Positions 1-9,314 of a stretch of 59,273 nucleotides of DNA are shown here, piece by piece. Under the pieces are notes generated by a model, which was not told the origin of the DNA, did not search any database, and saw only the letters and a program-made list of their open reading frames with translations. A program made the translations under genes and the position numbers. How positions within the stretch are numbered: the stretch's first letter is position 1; each line of letters starts with the position of its first letter. Source of the DNA: Ramlibacter tataouinensis (lineage in GTDB: Bacteria > Pseudomonadota > Gammaproteobacteria > Burkholderiales > Burkholderiaceae_C); NCBI GenBank assembly GCA_002427815.1, contig DIZF01000070.1, positions 6,885-66,157 of the forward strand. The letters are read 5' to 3'.

Positions 1-191
1 GGAGTCGGTGCCGGAGTCGGTGCGGGTGTGGGCGCCGGAGTCGGTGCCGGCGTGGGTGCTGGTGTCGGAGCGACTGTGGGTGCCGGTGTCGGCGCCACCG
101 TGGGTGCAGGCGTCGGCGCAAATGTGGCCCCCGGCGCCGGAGCGACGGTAGGCACCGGAGTCGGAAATGCCGTAGGCGCCGGCGTCGGCGC
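1..191. repeat. 12-bp tandem repeat coding for the Ala-Pro-Thr-Pro tail
   Basis: The plus strand repeats a unit close to GGAGTCGGTGCC with a 12-base period; copies are nearly exact over the first 120 bases and diverge towards base 190. On the minus strand, in the adhesin frame, each unit reads Ala-Pro-Thr-Pro. The window starts inside the array, so the true copy number is unknown. Arrays of this sort vary in length by slippage and break short-read assemblies. Confidence 0.85.
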
Positions 192-3100
192 GACCACAGT
201 CGCTACCAACGAGCCAAAGGCCAGCGAAGCCCCGGTCAAGCTGCCGGACAAGGTTGGCAGCGTACCGCCGCCGTTGGTCCCACTCGAAATGAGCGTATAG
301 GCGCCAGCCGGTGGCTGCACCGACGCGTCGGCGATGACAGAACTCGCCCCAGCCGGGAATACCAGATTGCCGGTGACGCTGATGCTGTCATGGCTGGTCC
401 CGTTGAAGTCGAACTTCATCGTGGAGCCGCCCAGCACGCTGAAATTGCCCGTCACGCTCATGGTGCTGATGGACCCGACACCGCCGGGGACCAAGGTGCC
501 TGCCAGGGCCACATCGCCGTTGGCGGTGATGGCGCCGCCGGCGCTGATCGTCCCGCCGCCCGAGCCCAGCGTGGTGCTGCTGAACCCGCTCCAGTCCAGT
601 GTGCCGCCCGTAGTGGCACTGAGCAGGCTAAGCGTCCCGACAGGAGAGGCGGTCCCCTTGAGGGAGGCCGAACCTGACGCGGTGAGCCCGCGCACCGTGA
701 AGGACGAGTTCGGGCTAGAAAGGTAGATGTTTCCGCCCGTGCCGGCGGCCTGGGCCCAGACCCCGCCGCTGCGGTCGACCGCCAGCGGGGTGGCGCTGGT
801 GCCGATCGAGCCGTTCAACGCATTGATGAAAACCGAACCATCGCCGGGTGCATTGATATTCAGGCCGGCCCCTGCCTGGACGGACGGAGCCTCGATGCTG
901 ACGGCGCCTGCTCCGAATGTGCTTCCTGCGTTCCCGCTTCCGGCGTAGACGGACTGGACCAGCACCGGCCCGCTGCCACGGTAATCGACAGTGCCGTTGG
1001 CGTCAGCTGTCAGCGCTGTCGTACCCGTATTGGCGTTGACCAGCGAAATATCGCCCGAGTTGGCGGTCGCGTTCACGGCCGTGAAACTGTTGCCGGCGTT
1101 TTCCAGAGTGGCGCTGCCACCGGCCGAAACCGTGAGGGTCGAGCCCTTGATGGCATCGGTTTGTGTGATGCTGCCGGCGGTAGCGGCCAGCGACAATGGC
1201 ATGGGTGAAGTTCCATTGCCCGACAGAATGCCCGAGACACCGTCCACGGTTCCCACGGCGAGGGCGCCGGCGTTGTTGAACTCAAAGCCCGTGCCGGCAG
1301 GGTCGGTGGCACGTCCGCTGAGTGTTCCCACATTGTTCGCTTCCGTCAGCGTCACCGAGCCGGCAATCGCATTGAGCTGGTTCACGGCGAGCGTCGCGCC
1401 ACTGCTCTGGGTGATGGTCGCGGTGCCGCCCTGGATCAGGCTCAGTGCCGGCGCGTTAAAAGGGGAAATCGTTGTCGGGCCATCGATCGTCAGGCCGCCG
1501 GTGAAGCCACTGTCGCCCACCCTGATCACGCTGGCGGTTACGTTGTTCAGTTCGGCGTCGGTGAGGTTGAGGTTATAGTTTTCGTCGGTGCCGCCCAGGG
1601 AGATCGGCCGGGTCGGCGTGCTCGGCATGAACCAGGTGCGCGCGGCGCCGGAGTCGAGCAAGCCGTCCACCTGCACGGCATCCGCGACGAGCTGGATATC
1701 GCCGACGCCGCCGTTGGTGACGGTGGAAGAGGAGTCGATGTAAATGCGCGGCTGGCTCGTCGGCGACGGCGCGGTGGCAAGGGCTTCCAGCTTGACGATG
1801 CCGGACCCGGTGTTCGTCACGGTACTGCCGTTGACGATGGCCAGATCGCCGTCGATGGCCTTGAGGCTCACCGATGAAGTGGCCGAGACTGTGTCGCCGT
1901 CGATCCTCAGGGCATCCATTCCGCTCCACGGTGATGTCTGGCCCTGAATATTGACGCCGCTGCCGCTGATGGTTAAAGCCGCGCCCTGGAGCAGGAACCC
2001 GTGGCTGGCGCTGCTGGTGCCGGTAATGTCGACTGTGCCGCCGTATGCATGAATGGACGAGGCGTTCAGCACCGCGACGCCGATACCGCCGAATGACGCG
2101 CTTCCGCCATTGATGGTGACGTTGCCCCCCGCGGTGTCCAGGCTTGCTCCGTCCAACGTGACGTCCGCCGTGCTCGTCAGGGTCGCAGCCCCGCCACCGG
2201 TCGTCATGGAAACGCCCGCCAGATAGACGCCCCAGGGGCCGCCGTCAACGGTCAGGGCACCGCCGGCGGTCGCAATGGAGCCGGCGGAAGAATCGATGCC
2301 GTAACCAGCGCCCGAGCTCGTGCCGTTGAGAGTCACCGCGCCGGTGCGATTCACGATGGGGTTGTTCAGGAAGATGCCGGGGCTCGAGTCGTTGCTGCTG
2401 CCGGTGATGGTCAGGGGTCCGCTGCCGGTGAGGCTGCCCGCACAACTGCAGTCGAGTAATACGCCAGCTCCGCTCCCAAGGCCAGCCACAACTCTGCTTC
2501 CAGTGATCGTGGTGCTGCCCGCCGTCAAGACGGTATTGCCGGCAATTCTGACCCCCAAGCTGTTCAGTTCCTGTGTCGATCCGTTGACCGAGATACCGCC
2601 CGACCCCGCGTTCACGGTGGCGCTGTTGAGGGAAACGCCATCGCCCACGGCGGACGGCGTTGTTCCGCCACCCGTGATCGTGATCGAACCGGCGTTCGCA
2701 GTCAGCGCCGCAGACGAGATGTCTACGCTACCGGAAGGCGCTGTAATCGCGATCGAACCGCCGGAAATGTCACTGGCGACATTCACGTTCTGGCCGCTCA
2801 GGTTGATCGGGCCACTCGCCGTGGTGATCCCGACCACGCCGTCGACTGCTCCGATGGTCAGTGCGTTCGAATCGGCGAAACTGAAGCCTGAGCCGCCTGC
2901 GGAGCCTGCAACTGTCCCGACGTAGTTGCCCGGGTTCGTGAGGGTTACCGCTCCTGTTGCCTTTGCCACCAACTGGGAGGCGACGATCGGAGCGGTCTGC
3001 GCGATGCTGCCGCCCGCATCCATCCTGATCATGCCGACGCTGGCGCTGACGCCAGAATTGAGGTTGATGTTTCCACCCGCGTTCATCTTGAGCGCACCGG

Positions 3101-4730
3101 TTCCGGAGGTGCTGATGCTTCCATTGACGATGATGTCCGTGGTGGCGTTCAGCGTGAGCTGGTTCGCAGAACTCCAGAAGACCGGATCGACGACCTTGAT
3201 GAACCCGGCACCACTGCCACTGGTGTTTGCGGTTGTGACCGTCACGGACGAGCTCGCAAGCGCGTTTTGAAGAACGGAAACTGTCAATAGAGAATCGGCC
3301 GCGCTTGTGCTCTCCTGAAACGTGTACGGTCCCGCAGAGGTGGGAGCAGGAAACGCAGGTGCGCCCGTTGGAGCGCTGGTGGGATCGATCGCGATGTAGA
3401 TGTTGGTCGGATCCAGCAGCAGGCTACCGACCTGACCATGCGGCGCACGCGTATCGACCCGGCCCTGCATGTCCAGGTAGTGGCCCGAGGTTTCGATGTT
3501 GCCGCCGTCGCCGGACGCAGCCCCGCCGCGCGCCGACAGGAAGCCATAAACCCGGGTTGCATCATTCGACCAGGCGACCACCGTCCCGCCGTTGCCGTTC
3601 TCGATGGCGTCGGCCTTGATCGTGGCGCCGGCTTCCACTGTCGTTTCCTGCGCGTTGGCGATGCGGTTGTCCTTGCCCTGCCAGCCCCCGCCGAGCAGGA
3701 CTTCGCCGCCCCCGTTGGGACCGCTCACGTCGATGACGGCGCCGCTGCGCAACACGACCTTGTCCGCCGTGACCTGAACCTGCCCGCCCCGGTCCCCCTG
3801 GCTGGCGATGACCGTGCCGCCGATGTCGGCGCTGTCCTGACCCTTGAGCACCACCTTGCCGCCCTCGGTCGTGACGCCGGTGGCCTGGACCAGGCCGCTG
3901 TGTTTGAGCTGGCCGGCGAAGATTCCGACGGCATCGCCCTGCAGCGTCCCCAGATTGACAGCGCGGTCCCCCGGCGCCTGCAGTTCCAGGCGGATACCTT
4001 CCAGCCCGCGGCCGGTCAGCTCGACCTTCTCGCCGGCGAGCAACAGCGTCGCGCCGTTGGGCGCTTGCACCAGCGCTTCCTTGCCGACTTCGATCTGCCG
4101 CCCGATCAGGACCACATCGCCATTGCGCCCGATGACGGTGCCGTCGACTCGCAGCGCGCCCGGTGCCGGTGCCGGGCCGTCGTGCCCGAACAGCAGGCGC
4201 CCGGCCAACGCGTCCGCCTCGCTCATGCGCAGGGTGGAGGCGGTGAAGCCGGCGGTGTCGACCACCGCACCGGCCCCCACCGCAATGCCGGCCGGGTTGA
4301 CCAGCACCAGCCGCCCATTGGAGCTGAGGGTGCCGTAGATGGCCGACGGGTCGTTGCCCAGGACCCGGTTGATCGACAGGCTCTGCGCGTCGGGCTGGTT
4401 GAATCGGGTGGTCGAACCGCCGGGAACCGAGAAGCTCTGCCAGTTGATGGCCGAGTGACTGGTGCCCGCGCCGTTTTGAGTGGTGATGAGCAGCGAATTG
4501 CCCTGTTGCAACAGGGTGGCCTGGCCATGAATCACCTGGGCGCCGGCGGGCTGGCCGGCGGCGGGGTCCGTCAGCGAGACAAAGGCGGCGGCAATTGCCA
4601 GCGCCACGCCAGCGGGCCGGAACCCGGCCGCGACGGGATTGCAGACGGGCTTTCGCCTCGAGCCGGTTGGAGAGGAGCCGAGAGGACGGCGCTGGGCCGC
4701 TGCGATGGTGATGGCGGTCGATTGGTCCAC
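1..4730 (-). CDS. Filamentous-hemagglutinin-type (two-partner secretion) adhesin, C-terminus cut off by the window edge
   Basis: I read this frame directly on the minus strand: it starts at a GTG at 4730, with AGGAAG seven bases upstream, and I saw no stop down to base 1, giving at least 1576 codons. Residues about 27-60 look like an extended signal peptide. Residues about 60-180 form the TPS/FHA N-terminal domain, with NGRLVLVNPAGI (138-149) and VVDTAGFTAST (156-166). The rest is Gly/Ser/Thr/Asn-rich beta-helix-like sequence, including the DSGAARTWFMPS segment common in large Burkholderiales exoproteins. From about residue 1514 it becomes an Ala-Pro-Thr-Pro tail. Proteins of this family are exported by an outer-membrane TpsB partner; none is in the window, and it may lie beyond the left edge. 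The partner gene and the passenger's role are unknown. Confidence 0.9.
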   Translation of the reverse strand, partial: MDQSTAITIAAAQRRPLGSSPTGSRRKPVCNPVAAGFRPAGVALAIAAAFVSLTDPAAGQPAGAQVIHGQATLLQQGNSLLITTQNGAGTSHSAINWQSFSVPGGSTTRFNQPDAQSLSINRVLGNDPSAIYGTLSSNGRLVLVNPAGIAVGAGAVVDTAGFTASTLRMSEADALAGRLLFGHDGPAPAPGALRVDGTVIGRNGDVVLIGRQIEVGKEALVQAPNGATLLLAGEKVELTGRGLEGIRLELQAPGDRAVNLGTLQGDAVGIFAGQLKHSGLVQATGVTTEGGKVVLKGQDSADIGGTVIASQGDRGGQVQVTADKVVLRSGAVIDVSGPNGGGEVLLGGGWQGKDNRIANAQETTVEAGATIKADAIENGNGGTVVAWSNDATRVYGFLSARGGAASGDGGNIETSGHYLDMQGRVDTRAPHGQVGSLLLDPTNIYIAIDPTSAPTGAPAFPAPTSAGPYTFQESTSAADSLLTVSVLQNALASSSVTVTTANTSGSGAGFIKVVDPVFWSSANQLTLNATTDIIVNGSISTSGTGALKMNAGGNINLNSGVSASVGMIRMDAGGSIAQTAPIVASQLVAKATGAVTLTNPGNYVGTVAGSAGGSGFSFADSNALTIGAVDGVVGITTASGPINLSGQNVNVASDISGGSIAITAPSGSVDISSAALTANAGSITITGGGTTPSAVGDGVSLNSATVNAGSGGISVNGSTQELNSLGVRIAGNTVLTAGSTTITGSRVVAGLGSGAGVLLDCSCAGSLTGSGPLTITGSSNDSSPGIFLNNPIVNRTGAVTLNGTSSGAGYGIDSSAGSIATAGGALTVDGGPWGVYLAGVSMTTGGGAATLTSTADVTLDGASLDTAGGNVTINGGSASFGGIGVAVLNASSIHAYGGTVDITGTSSASHGFLLQGAALTISGSGVNIQGQTSPWSGMDALRIDGDTVSATSSVSLKAIDGDLAIVNGSTVTNTGSGIVKLEALATAPSPTSQPRIYIDSSSTVTNGGVGDIQLVADAVQVDGLLDSGAARTWFMPSTPTRPISLGGTDENYNLNLTDAELNNVTASVIRVGDSGFTGGLTIDGPTTISPFNAPALSLIQGGTATITQSSGATLAVNQLNAIAGSVTLTEANNVGTLSGRATDPAGTGFEFNNAGALAVGTVDGVSGILSGNGTSPMPLSLAATAGSITQTDAIKGSTLTVSAGGSATLENAGNSFTAVNATANSGDISLVNANTGTTALTADANGTVDYRGSGPVLVQSVYAGSGNAGSTFGAGAVSIEAPSVQAGAGLNINAPGDGSVFINALNGSIGTSATPLAVDRSGGVWAQAAGTGGNIYLSSPNSSFTVRGLTASGSASLKGTASPVGTLSLLSATTGGTLDWSGFSSTTLGSGGGTISAGGAITANGDVALAGTLVPGGVGSISTMSVTGNFSVLGGSTMKFDFNGTSHDSISVTGNLVFPAGASSVIADASVQPPAGAYTLISSGTNGGGTLPTLSGSLTGASLAFGSLVATVVAPTPAPTAFPTPVPTVAPAPGATFAPTPAPTVAPTPAPTVAPTPAPTPAPTPAPTPAPTPAPT

Positions 4731-4958
4731 GGATGTTCTTCCTGGAGGTAGTCTCCCTTGCAGCCGGCGGGGCGTGGGTTCGCGGCACACGCCGTGACCC
4801 AAGAGTTAATGTTTCACGGTAGCACAGCGTTACAGGGGGCGCAATGCTGAGCGCCCGGATACGCGGCCAAGGCGATCGCAGGGCACGCAGTTGATACCAT
4901 TGGCGGCGAGTTACCCTTCATCCGGACAAGGCCGGGCACCGTCCACATCGCTTTCGCC
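4731..4958. promoter_or_regulatory. Divergent intergenic region between adhesin and glycosyltransferase
   Basis: These 228 bases hold no credible gene and must carry the start signals of both flanking genes. The adhesin RBS (AGGAAG) lies at its left edge. A weak sigma70-like pair for the adhesin, TTGCGC and TACCGT 17 bases apart on the minus strand, can be drawn near 4817-4846, but it matches the consensus poorly. No clear promoter is visible for the plus-strand gene. Confidence 0.3.
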
Positions 4959-5921
4959 ATGAGCATCTTCGTCAGCGTCGCGTCCTACTGCGATCCGGTC
5001 CTCGGCTTCACCCTGGCCCGGGCGGTGGCCACGGCACGCTGGCCGGATCAACTGCATTTCGGCGTGGTCGACCAAAGCCCTGCCGGCTCGACCCATCCCT
5101 CATCCGCCGACGTCGGTCCAGCCCGTCTCAGCTATGTCCGCGTAGATCCGTTGTATGCGCGAGGTCCGTGCTGGGCCCGTGCCCTGGCCATGTCCCTGTA
5201 TGACGGCGAGCAATGGTTCTTCCAGATCGATTCGCACATGGACTTCGACCCGCACTGGGATGCGCGGCTGATCGCCCAGGCCCAGGCCGTTCTTCCCGGC
5301 CGCAAGGGCGTCGCGCTGTCGTCCTACCCGAATTCCTTTGTCTTTGAAGACAACCGCGCCGTGCGCCGTCCGGCCACGGACAAGATCCTCGCGCACGTGG
5401 TCAAGCCAGGAGGCCTGTTCGAGCCCGACCACCCGGTGCTGGGCTTCGAGGCCCACCCGCTCGACTGCGACGAGCCGGTCCCGGGCTTTCACGTCGGCGC
5501 CGGCTGCCTCTTTGCACCGGGGACATTCGTCCAGGCCTTTCCGTATGACCCGTGGTTCTATTTTCACGGCGAAGAGCAGGCGCTGGCCGCGCGCCTGTTC
5601 ACCCACGGCTGGGACATCTTCCATGTGCCGGGCCTGCCGGTGTACCACCTCTACAACAATGCCGAGTCCGGCGCACCGCCCCGTCCGATGCACTGGGACC
5701 CGGCCCTTGACACCCAGCGCCAGCGCAACTGGTGGACGCTCGAACAGCGCTCGCGGGCCCGGCTCGCAGACCTGCTGGGCGGTGCACCGTTGGGGGTGTA
5801 TGGGCTCGGCCAGGTTCGTTCGATGGCCGACTACGCCAGCTTCAGTGGCATCGATTACGCGGCGCGGACCCTCGCGCCGCGCGCCTTTGCTCCACTGACC
5901 CGGCTGTCTCAGCCCGGCTGA
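4959..5921 (+). CDS. GT60-like UDP-GlcNAc:polypeptide transferase (GlcNAc_transf family)
   Basis: The 320-residue protein resembles the GlcNAc-transferase family that includes the Skp1 hydroxyproline GlcNAc-transferase of Dictyostelium and the mucin-Thr GlcNAc-transferase of Trypanosoma cruzi (GT60). The visible support is the FQIDSHMDF block (residues 88-96, the metal/nucleotide-binding DxH-type motif), the YFHGEEQALAARLFTHGWD block (201-219) and the VYHLYN block (228-233). No signal peptide or membrane segment is seen, so it should act in the cytoplasm. It is divergent from the large adhesin, which suggests but does not prove that the adhesin is its substrate. It overlaps the convergent uracil-DNA glycosylase gene by 13 bases. 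Family assignment is fairly secure; donor and acceptor are inferred. Confidence 0.8.
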   Translation: MSIFVSVASYCDPVLGFTLARAVATARWPDQLHFGVVDQSPAGSTHPSSADVGPARLSYVRVDPLYARGPCWARALAMSLYDGEQWFFQIDSHMDFDPHWDARLIAQAQAVLPGRKGVALSSYPNSFVFEDNRAVRRPATDKILAHVVKPGGLFEPDHPVLGFEAHPLDCDEPVPGFHVGAGCLFAPGTFVQAFPYDPWFYFHGEEQALAARLFTHGWDIFHVPGLPVYHLYNNAESGAPPRPMHWDPALDTQRQRNWWTLEQRSRARLADLLGGAPLGVYGLGQVRSMADYASFSGIDYAARTLAPRAFAPLTRLSQPG

Positions 5922-6709
5922 CGTCCCATCCAGTCCAGGGCCAAGCAAAGATCGTCCCAGGCCCGGGCCTTGTCGGCCGGATTGCGCAGCAGATAAGCCG
6001 GGTGGTAGGTCACCACCACCGGCACCTCGCGATAGCTGTGAATGCGACCGCGCAGCTTGCCGATGGGCTCGTTGCTCCCGAGCAGCGACTGCACGGCGAA
6101 GCGTCCCATGGCCAGGATGATCCTGGGCTGCAGCAGCTGGACCTGGCGGCGCAGGAAGGGCTCGCACTGCGCCACCTCCTGCGGCTCCGGATTGCGGTTG
6201 GCGGGCGGGCGACATTTGAGGACATTGGCAATGTAGACCTTGTGCTGCCGGCTCAGCCCCAAGGCCCTGAGCATGTTGTCCAGCAGCTTGCCGGCGGAAC
6301 CGACAAAAGGCTCACCCTGGAGGTCCTCGTTCTCACCCGGGGCCTCGCCCACGACCAGCCAGTCGGCCTGGAGGTCCCCGACACCGAACACCGTGTTGCG
6401 GCGCCCCGCACACAACCGGCAGGCCCGGCATTCGGCCACCGCCTGGGCCAGTTCATCCCACTGCATGAGTTCGATGGCGGCCGGCCGGGGCGCCAAGCCA
6501 CCCGTTGCCGCCGGCCCGGTCGCCGATGCGGCCCCCGGCGATACAGGCGACGACTCGGATGCAGCATGCGGCACAACGACGGGTTCCTGGACCATGCCCC
6601 GGGACGGCGACTCGGCCGCGCCTGTCTCGGGACGCGCCAGGGGTTCTTGCCAACGGATGCCCATTTCGGCGAGCATGGCGCGTTGCCGCGCGTCGAGCAG
6701 CACCGTCAT
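5909..6709 (-). CDS. Family 4 uracil-DNA glycosylase (Fe-S type)
   Basis: This enzyme removes uracil from DNA to start base-excision repair. The 266-residue protein has an Ala/Pro-rich N-terminal extension of about 80 residues, then the glycosylase core. Visible motifs are CRACRLC (94-100), GEAPGENEDLQGEPFVG (121-137), LKCRPPANRNPEP (164-176) and the HPAYLLRN block near the C-terminus; Cys97, Cys100, Cys166 and Cys182 fit the family's iron-sulfur ligands. Its ATG overlaps the rimI stop (ATGA), so the two genes are translationally coupled as the end of a tsaB-rimI-udg operon. Confidence 0.92.
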   Translation of the reverse strand: MTVLLDARQRAMLAEMGIRWQEPLARPETGAAESPSRGMVQEPVVVPHAASESSPVSPGAASATGPAATGGLAPRPAAIELMQWDELAQAVAECRACRLCAGRRNTVFGVGDLQADWLVVGEAPGENEDLQGEPFVGSAGKLLDNMLRALGLSRQHKVYIANVLKCRPPANRNPEPQEVAQCEPFLRRQVQLLQPRIILAMGRFAVQSLLGSNEPIGKLRGRIHSYREVPVVVTYHPAYLLRNPADKARAWDDLCLALDWMGRQPG

Positions 6710-7173
6710 AACTTCAGGCTCATCACGACGGCGTCTTCACGGCGGCCTGCGTCGGCCGGGTAGTAGCTCTTGCGCTCACCGACCCGGCGATAGCCGTGCT
6801 CCTGGTAGATGCGCTGGGCCCGGGTGTTGCTGGCGCGTACTTCCAGCCACAGCCATTGCGCCTGCTGGGCCCGCGACCACAGCGCCAACGCGTCGAGGAT
6901 CACGCGGCCCCAACCTTGCCTTTGGTGCTCAGGTGCCACCGTGATATTGAGCAGATGCACCTCGTCCAGGCCTTTCATGGCCACAAAGTAGCCCAGCAGC
7001 GCGCCATCCGCGACGAGCATCTGCGCCTGGTAGCCCGACCGCAGCGAGTCGGAGAAATTGCCGCGGGTCCAGGGATGCCGGTAGACCAGCCGCTCGATTG
7101 CCACGACCTCGTCCAGCCGTGCTTCGGTCATCGGCTCGAACCCGGCTTCAACGCTTTTGAAAACGGCACTCAT
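6706..7173 (-). CDS. rimI: Ribosomal protein S18-alanine N-acetyltransferase (GNAT)
   Basis: RimI acetylates the N-terminal alanine of ribosomal protein S18. The 155-residue protein has the GNAT acetyl-CoA loop as APEHQRQGWGRVILDAL (around residues 80-96) and the RimI signature RASNTRAQRIYQEHGY. It lies directly downstream of tsaB with a 4-base overlap and upstream of the uracil-DNA glycosylase with another. The tsaB-rimI pairing is common in proteobacteria and supports the name. Confidence 0.92.
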   Translation of the reverse strand: MSAVFKSVEAGFEPMTEARLDEVVAIERLVYRHPWTRGNFSDSLRSGYQAQMLVADGALLGYFVAMKGLDEVHLLNITVAPEHQRQGWGRVILDALALWSRAQQAQWLWLEVRASNTRAQRIYQEHGYRRVGERKSYYPADAGRREDAVVMSLKL

Positions 7174-7865
7174 GGTTGGGCGGCGGATGCGCGACGCAAA
7201 GCCGCGCGCTCCTCGGTCGTTTGAGCCACTTTATCCCGAATGTAGAAAGGCAGCGCGCTGCTGGCCGGCCCGGCCTGGCCGGCGGCCAGCAGCGCAGGAG
7301 CCAGTCGCAACAACGCGGCCGCGGTGGGCTGCGCGTCGATGCGGATCGCGCCCGGCAAGCGTTCGCCATAAGGGCCCAAGGCGTTCCCGGCCACCGCCCA
7401 CTGGTGGGGCGCCACCACGGTTTCCGGCCGCCCCAGCGCAAATCCGCCCTGCTGGGTCCAGCGCCCCGCGTGTTGGACATAGTGGGTCCAGTACACCTCA
7501 TCCATCCGGGCGTCGAGTACCGCCACCACCTGCGTCACGCCGAAACGCCAGTGGGCGTCCTCGGCCACGGCCAACAAGGTGTCGACCGGCAGCACCGGCA
7601 GGCCAGCGCCGAAGGCCAGGCCCTGCGCCACTGAACACGCCGTGCGCAGGCCCGTGAAAGAGCCCGGGCCGCGGCCCATGACGATGGCATCCAGGTCGGT
7701 CAGCCTCAGTTCGGCCCGCGCCAGCAAGTCCTGGATCGCGGGAATGAGTGCCGCCGAAGCCTGGGCGCCTCCGGCAGCGCTGTGTTCCAGCAGGGCGCTG
7801 CCCGCCCCGCGCTGGACCGCGACGGAAAAAACCTCGGTGCTGGTATCGAAGGCAAGCAGATTCAA
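7170..7865 (-). CDS. tsaB: tRNA t6A37 threonylcarbamoyltransferase complex subunit TsaB
   Basis: TsaB is the scaffold partner of TsaD and TsaE, which transfer the threonylcarbamoyl group to A37 of ANN-decoding tRNAs; sua5 (12118-13113) supplies the substrate. The family start NLLAFDTSTE and the RGPGSFTGLR motif are present. I chose the TTG at 7865, preceded by GAAAG, because it gives the usual family N-terminus; a TTG at 7883 would add six residues (RESHRL). It heads the minus-strand operon with rimI and the glycosylase, and diverges from dacB about 50 bases away. Confidence 0.92.
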   Translation of the reverse strand: MNLLAFDTSTEVFSVAVQRGAGSALLEHSAAGGAQASAALIPAIQDLLARAELRLTDLDAIVMGRGPGSFTGLRTACSVAQGLAFGAGLPVLPVDTLLAVAEDAHWRFGVTQVVAVLDARMDEVYWTHYVQHAGRWTQQGGFALGRPETVVAPHQWAVAGNALGPYGERLPGAIRIDAQPTAAALLRLAPALLAAGQAGPASSALPFYIRDKVAQTTEERAALRRASAAQP

Positions 7866-7916
7866 GCGATGGCTTTCACGCAACCCGCCATTATCGAGGG
7901 ACCGGATAATCGCTGC

Positions 7917-9314
7917 ATGCCACTGTTTCGCCTTCTTGCCTGCGCGGTCTTCGCGCTGGCCGCGCTACCGCTGTCTGCGCAGGGACTGCCGCCCGAGGTC
8001 GATGCCGCCCTGGCCCGGGCCAGGATTCCGCGTGAGGCCATCACGGTGCTGGTAGTGGACGCCGAGGGCAGGAGCGCAGCGCGCTTGAGCCACCGGGCCG
8101 GCGTCCCGGTCAACCCGGCTTCGATCGCGAAGCTGGCCACCACCTTCGCAGCGATGGACCTGCTGGGTCCGGCCTTCACCTGGGCCACACCGGTGCACGT
8201 CGAAGGCAGCGTGCGCGACGGAACGCTGAATGGCAACCTGTACATCAAGGGCGAGGGCGATCCCAAGCTGGTGGCCGAGCGGCTGTGGTTGCTGCTGCGG
8301 CGGGTACAGGGGCTGGGCATTCGCACGATTGCCGGCGACATCGTGCTGGACCGAAGCGCGTTCGAGACCGTGGCGCCGGACCCCGCGGCTTTCGACGGCG
8401 AGCCGCTGCGCCCCTACAACGCCGCGCCGGATGCGCTGCTGCTCAACTTCAAGGCCGTGGTCATGACCTTCACGCCCCTGGCCGGGCAGGCGCAGGTGCA
8501 GGTGGAGCCGCCACTGGCGGGAGTGCAGGCGCCGGCGAGCGTGCCATTGACCGGTGGTGAGTGCAATGACTGGCGCGGCGGCCTGAAGGCCGACTTCAGC
8601 GATCCGTCGCGCCTGCGCTTTGCCGGCGGCTACCCGGCGTCATGCGGTGAGCGGGTCTGGCCGCTGGCCTATGCCGACCCGCGCAGCTACGCAGCTCGCG
8701 CGATCGCGGGCCTGTGGCAACAGATGGGAGGCACCCTCACCGGCCGGGTGCGCGAAGGCCAGGTTCCGGCAGGCCTGCCCGCAGCCTTCGAATTGCGGTC
8801 ACCCCCATTGGCCGAGATCGTTCGGGACATCAACAAATTCAGCAACAACGTCATGGCGCAGCAACTGTTCCTGACACTGAGCCTGCAGCAAAAAGGGCTG
8901 GGCACGCTGGAGGACTCGCGCGAGGTTATGCGGCAGTGGTGGCGCGAGCGCGTGGGAGGCGGCGACGCGCCGGCCTTCGGCAACGGCTCGGGCTTGTCCC
9001 GCGAGGAGCGCATCACTGCGCAGCAACTGGCGCGGCTGCTGCAGACGGCCTGGGCCTCGCCCCTGATGCCCGAACTGATGTCCTCGTTGCCGATCACCGG
9101 CGTGGACGGCACCTTGCGCCGCGTGCGCGGCAAGGTCGTTGGCCAGGCGCATCTCAAGACCGGCAGTTTGAGCAATGTGGCCGGCGTCGCGGGCTACGTG
9201 GACGGCGCCAGCGGCAAGCGCTATGTCCTGGTCGCGATCGTCAACCACCTCCATGCTGCGGCGGCGCGGCCGGCCATCGAGGCACTGATCGAGTGGACGG
9301 CACGCGACCGGTGA
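7917..9314 (+). CDS. dacB: D-alanyl-D-alanine carboxypeptidase/endopeptidase (PBP4 type)
   Basis: This periplasmic penicillin-binding protein trims or cleaves peptidoglycan peptides. The 465-residue product begins with a signal peptide ending near LPLSAQG (residue 23). Its active-site motifs are SIAK (Ser69, Lys72), SNN in KFSNNVMAQQ, and KTG in HLKTGSLSN, in the order and spacing of the S13 family. The frame is open further upstream, but the ATG at 7917 is right because the signal peptide starts there. Its stop overlaps the GTG of the next gene (GTGA), so the SemiSWEET gene is likely co-translated. Confidence 0.93.
   Translation: MPLFRLLACAVFALAALPLSAQGLPPEVDAALARARIPREAITVLVVDAEGRSAARLSHRAGVPVNPASIAKLATTFAAMDLLGPAFTWATPVHVEGSVRDGTLNGNLYIKGEGDPKLVAERLWLLLRRVQGLGIRTIAGDIVLDRSAFETVAPDPAAFDGEPLRPYNAAPDALLLNFKAVVMTFTPLAGQAQVQVEPPLAGVQAPASVPLTGGECNDWRGGLKADFSDPSRLRFAGGYPASCGERVWPLAYADPRSYAARAIAGLWQQMGGTLTGRVREGQVPAGLPAAFELRSPPLAEIVRDINKFSNNVMAQQLFLTLSLQQKGLGTLEDSREVMRQWWRERVGGGDAPAFGNGSGLSREERITAQQLARLLQTAWASPLMPELMSSLPITGVDGTLRRVRGKVVGQAHLKTGSLSNVAGVAGYVDGASGKRYVLVAIVNHLHAAAARPAIEALIEWTARDR

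Noticed and set aside
28..300. Plus-strand Gly-Val-Gly-Ala repeat protein
   Set aside because: It is the antisense reading of the Ala-Pro-Thr-Pro array of the adhesin, whose own frame is open for more than 1500 codons with a recognised N-terminal domain.
3438..4788. Long ORFs on both strands over the adhesin N-terminus
   Set aside because: They are Arg/Ala/His-rich shadows; only the minus frame starting at 4730 shows the FHA N-terminal domain.
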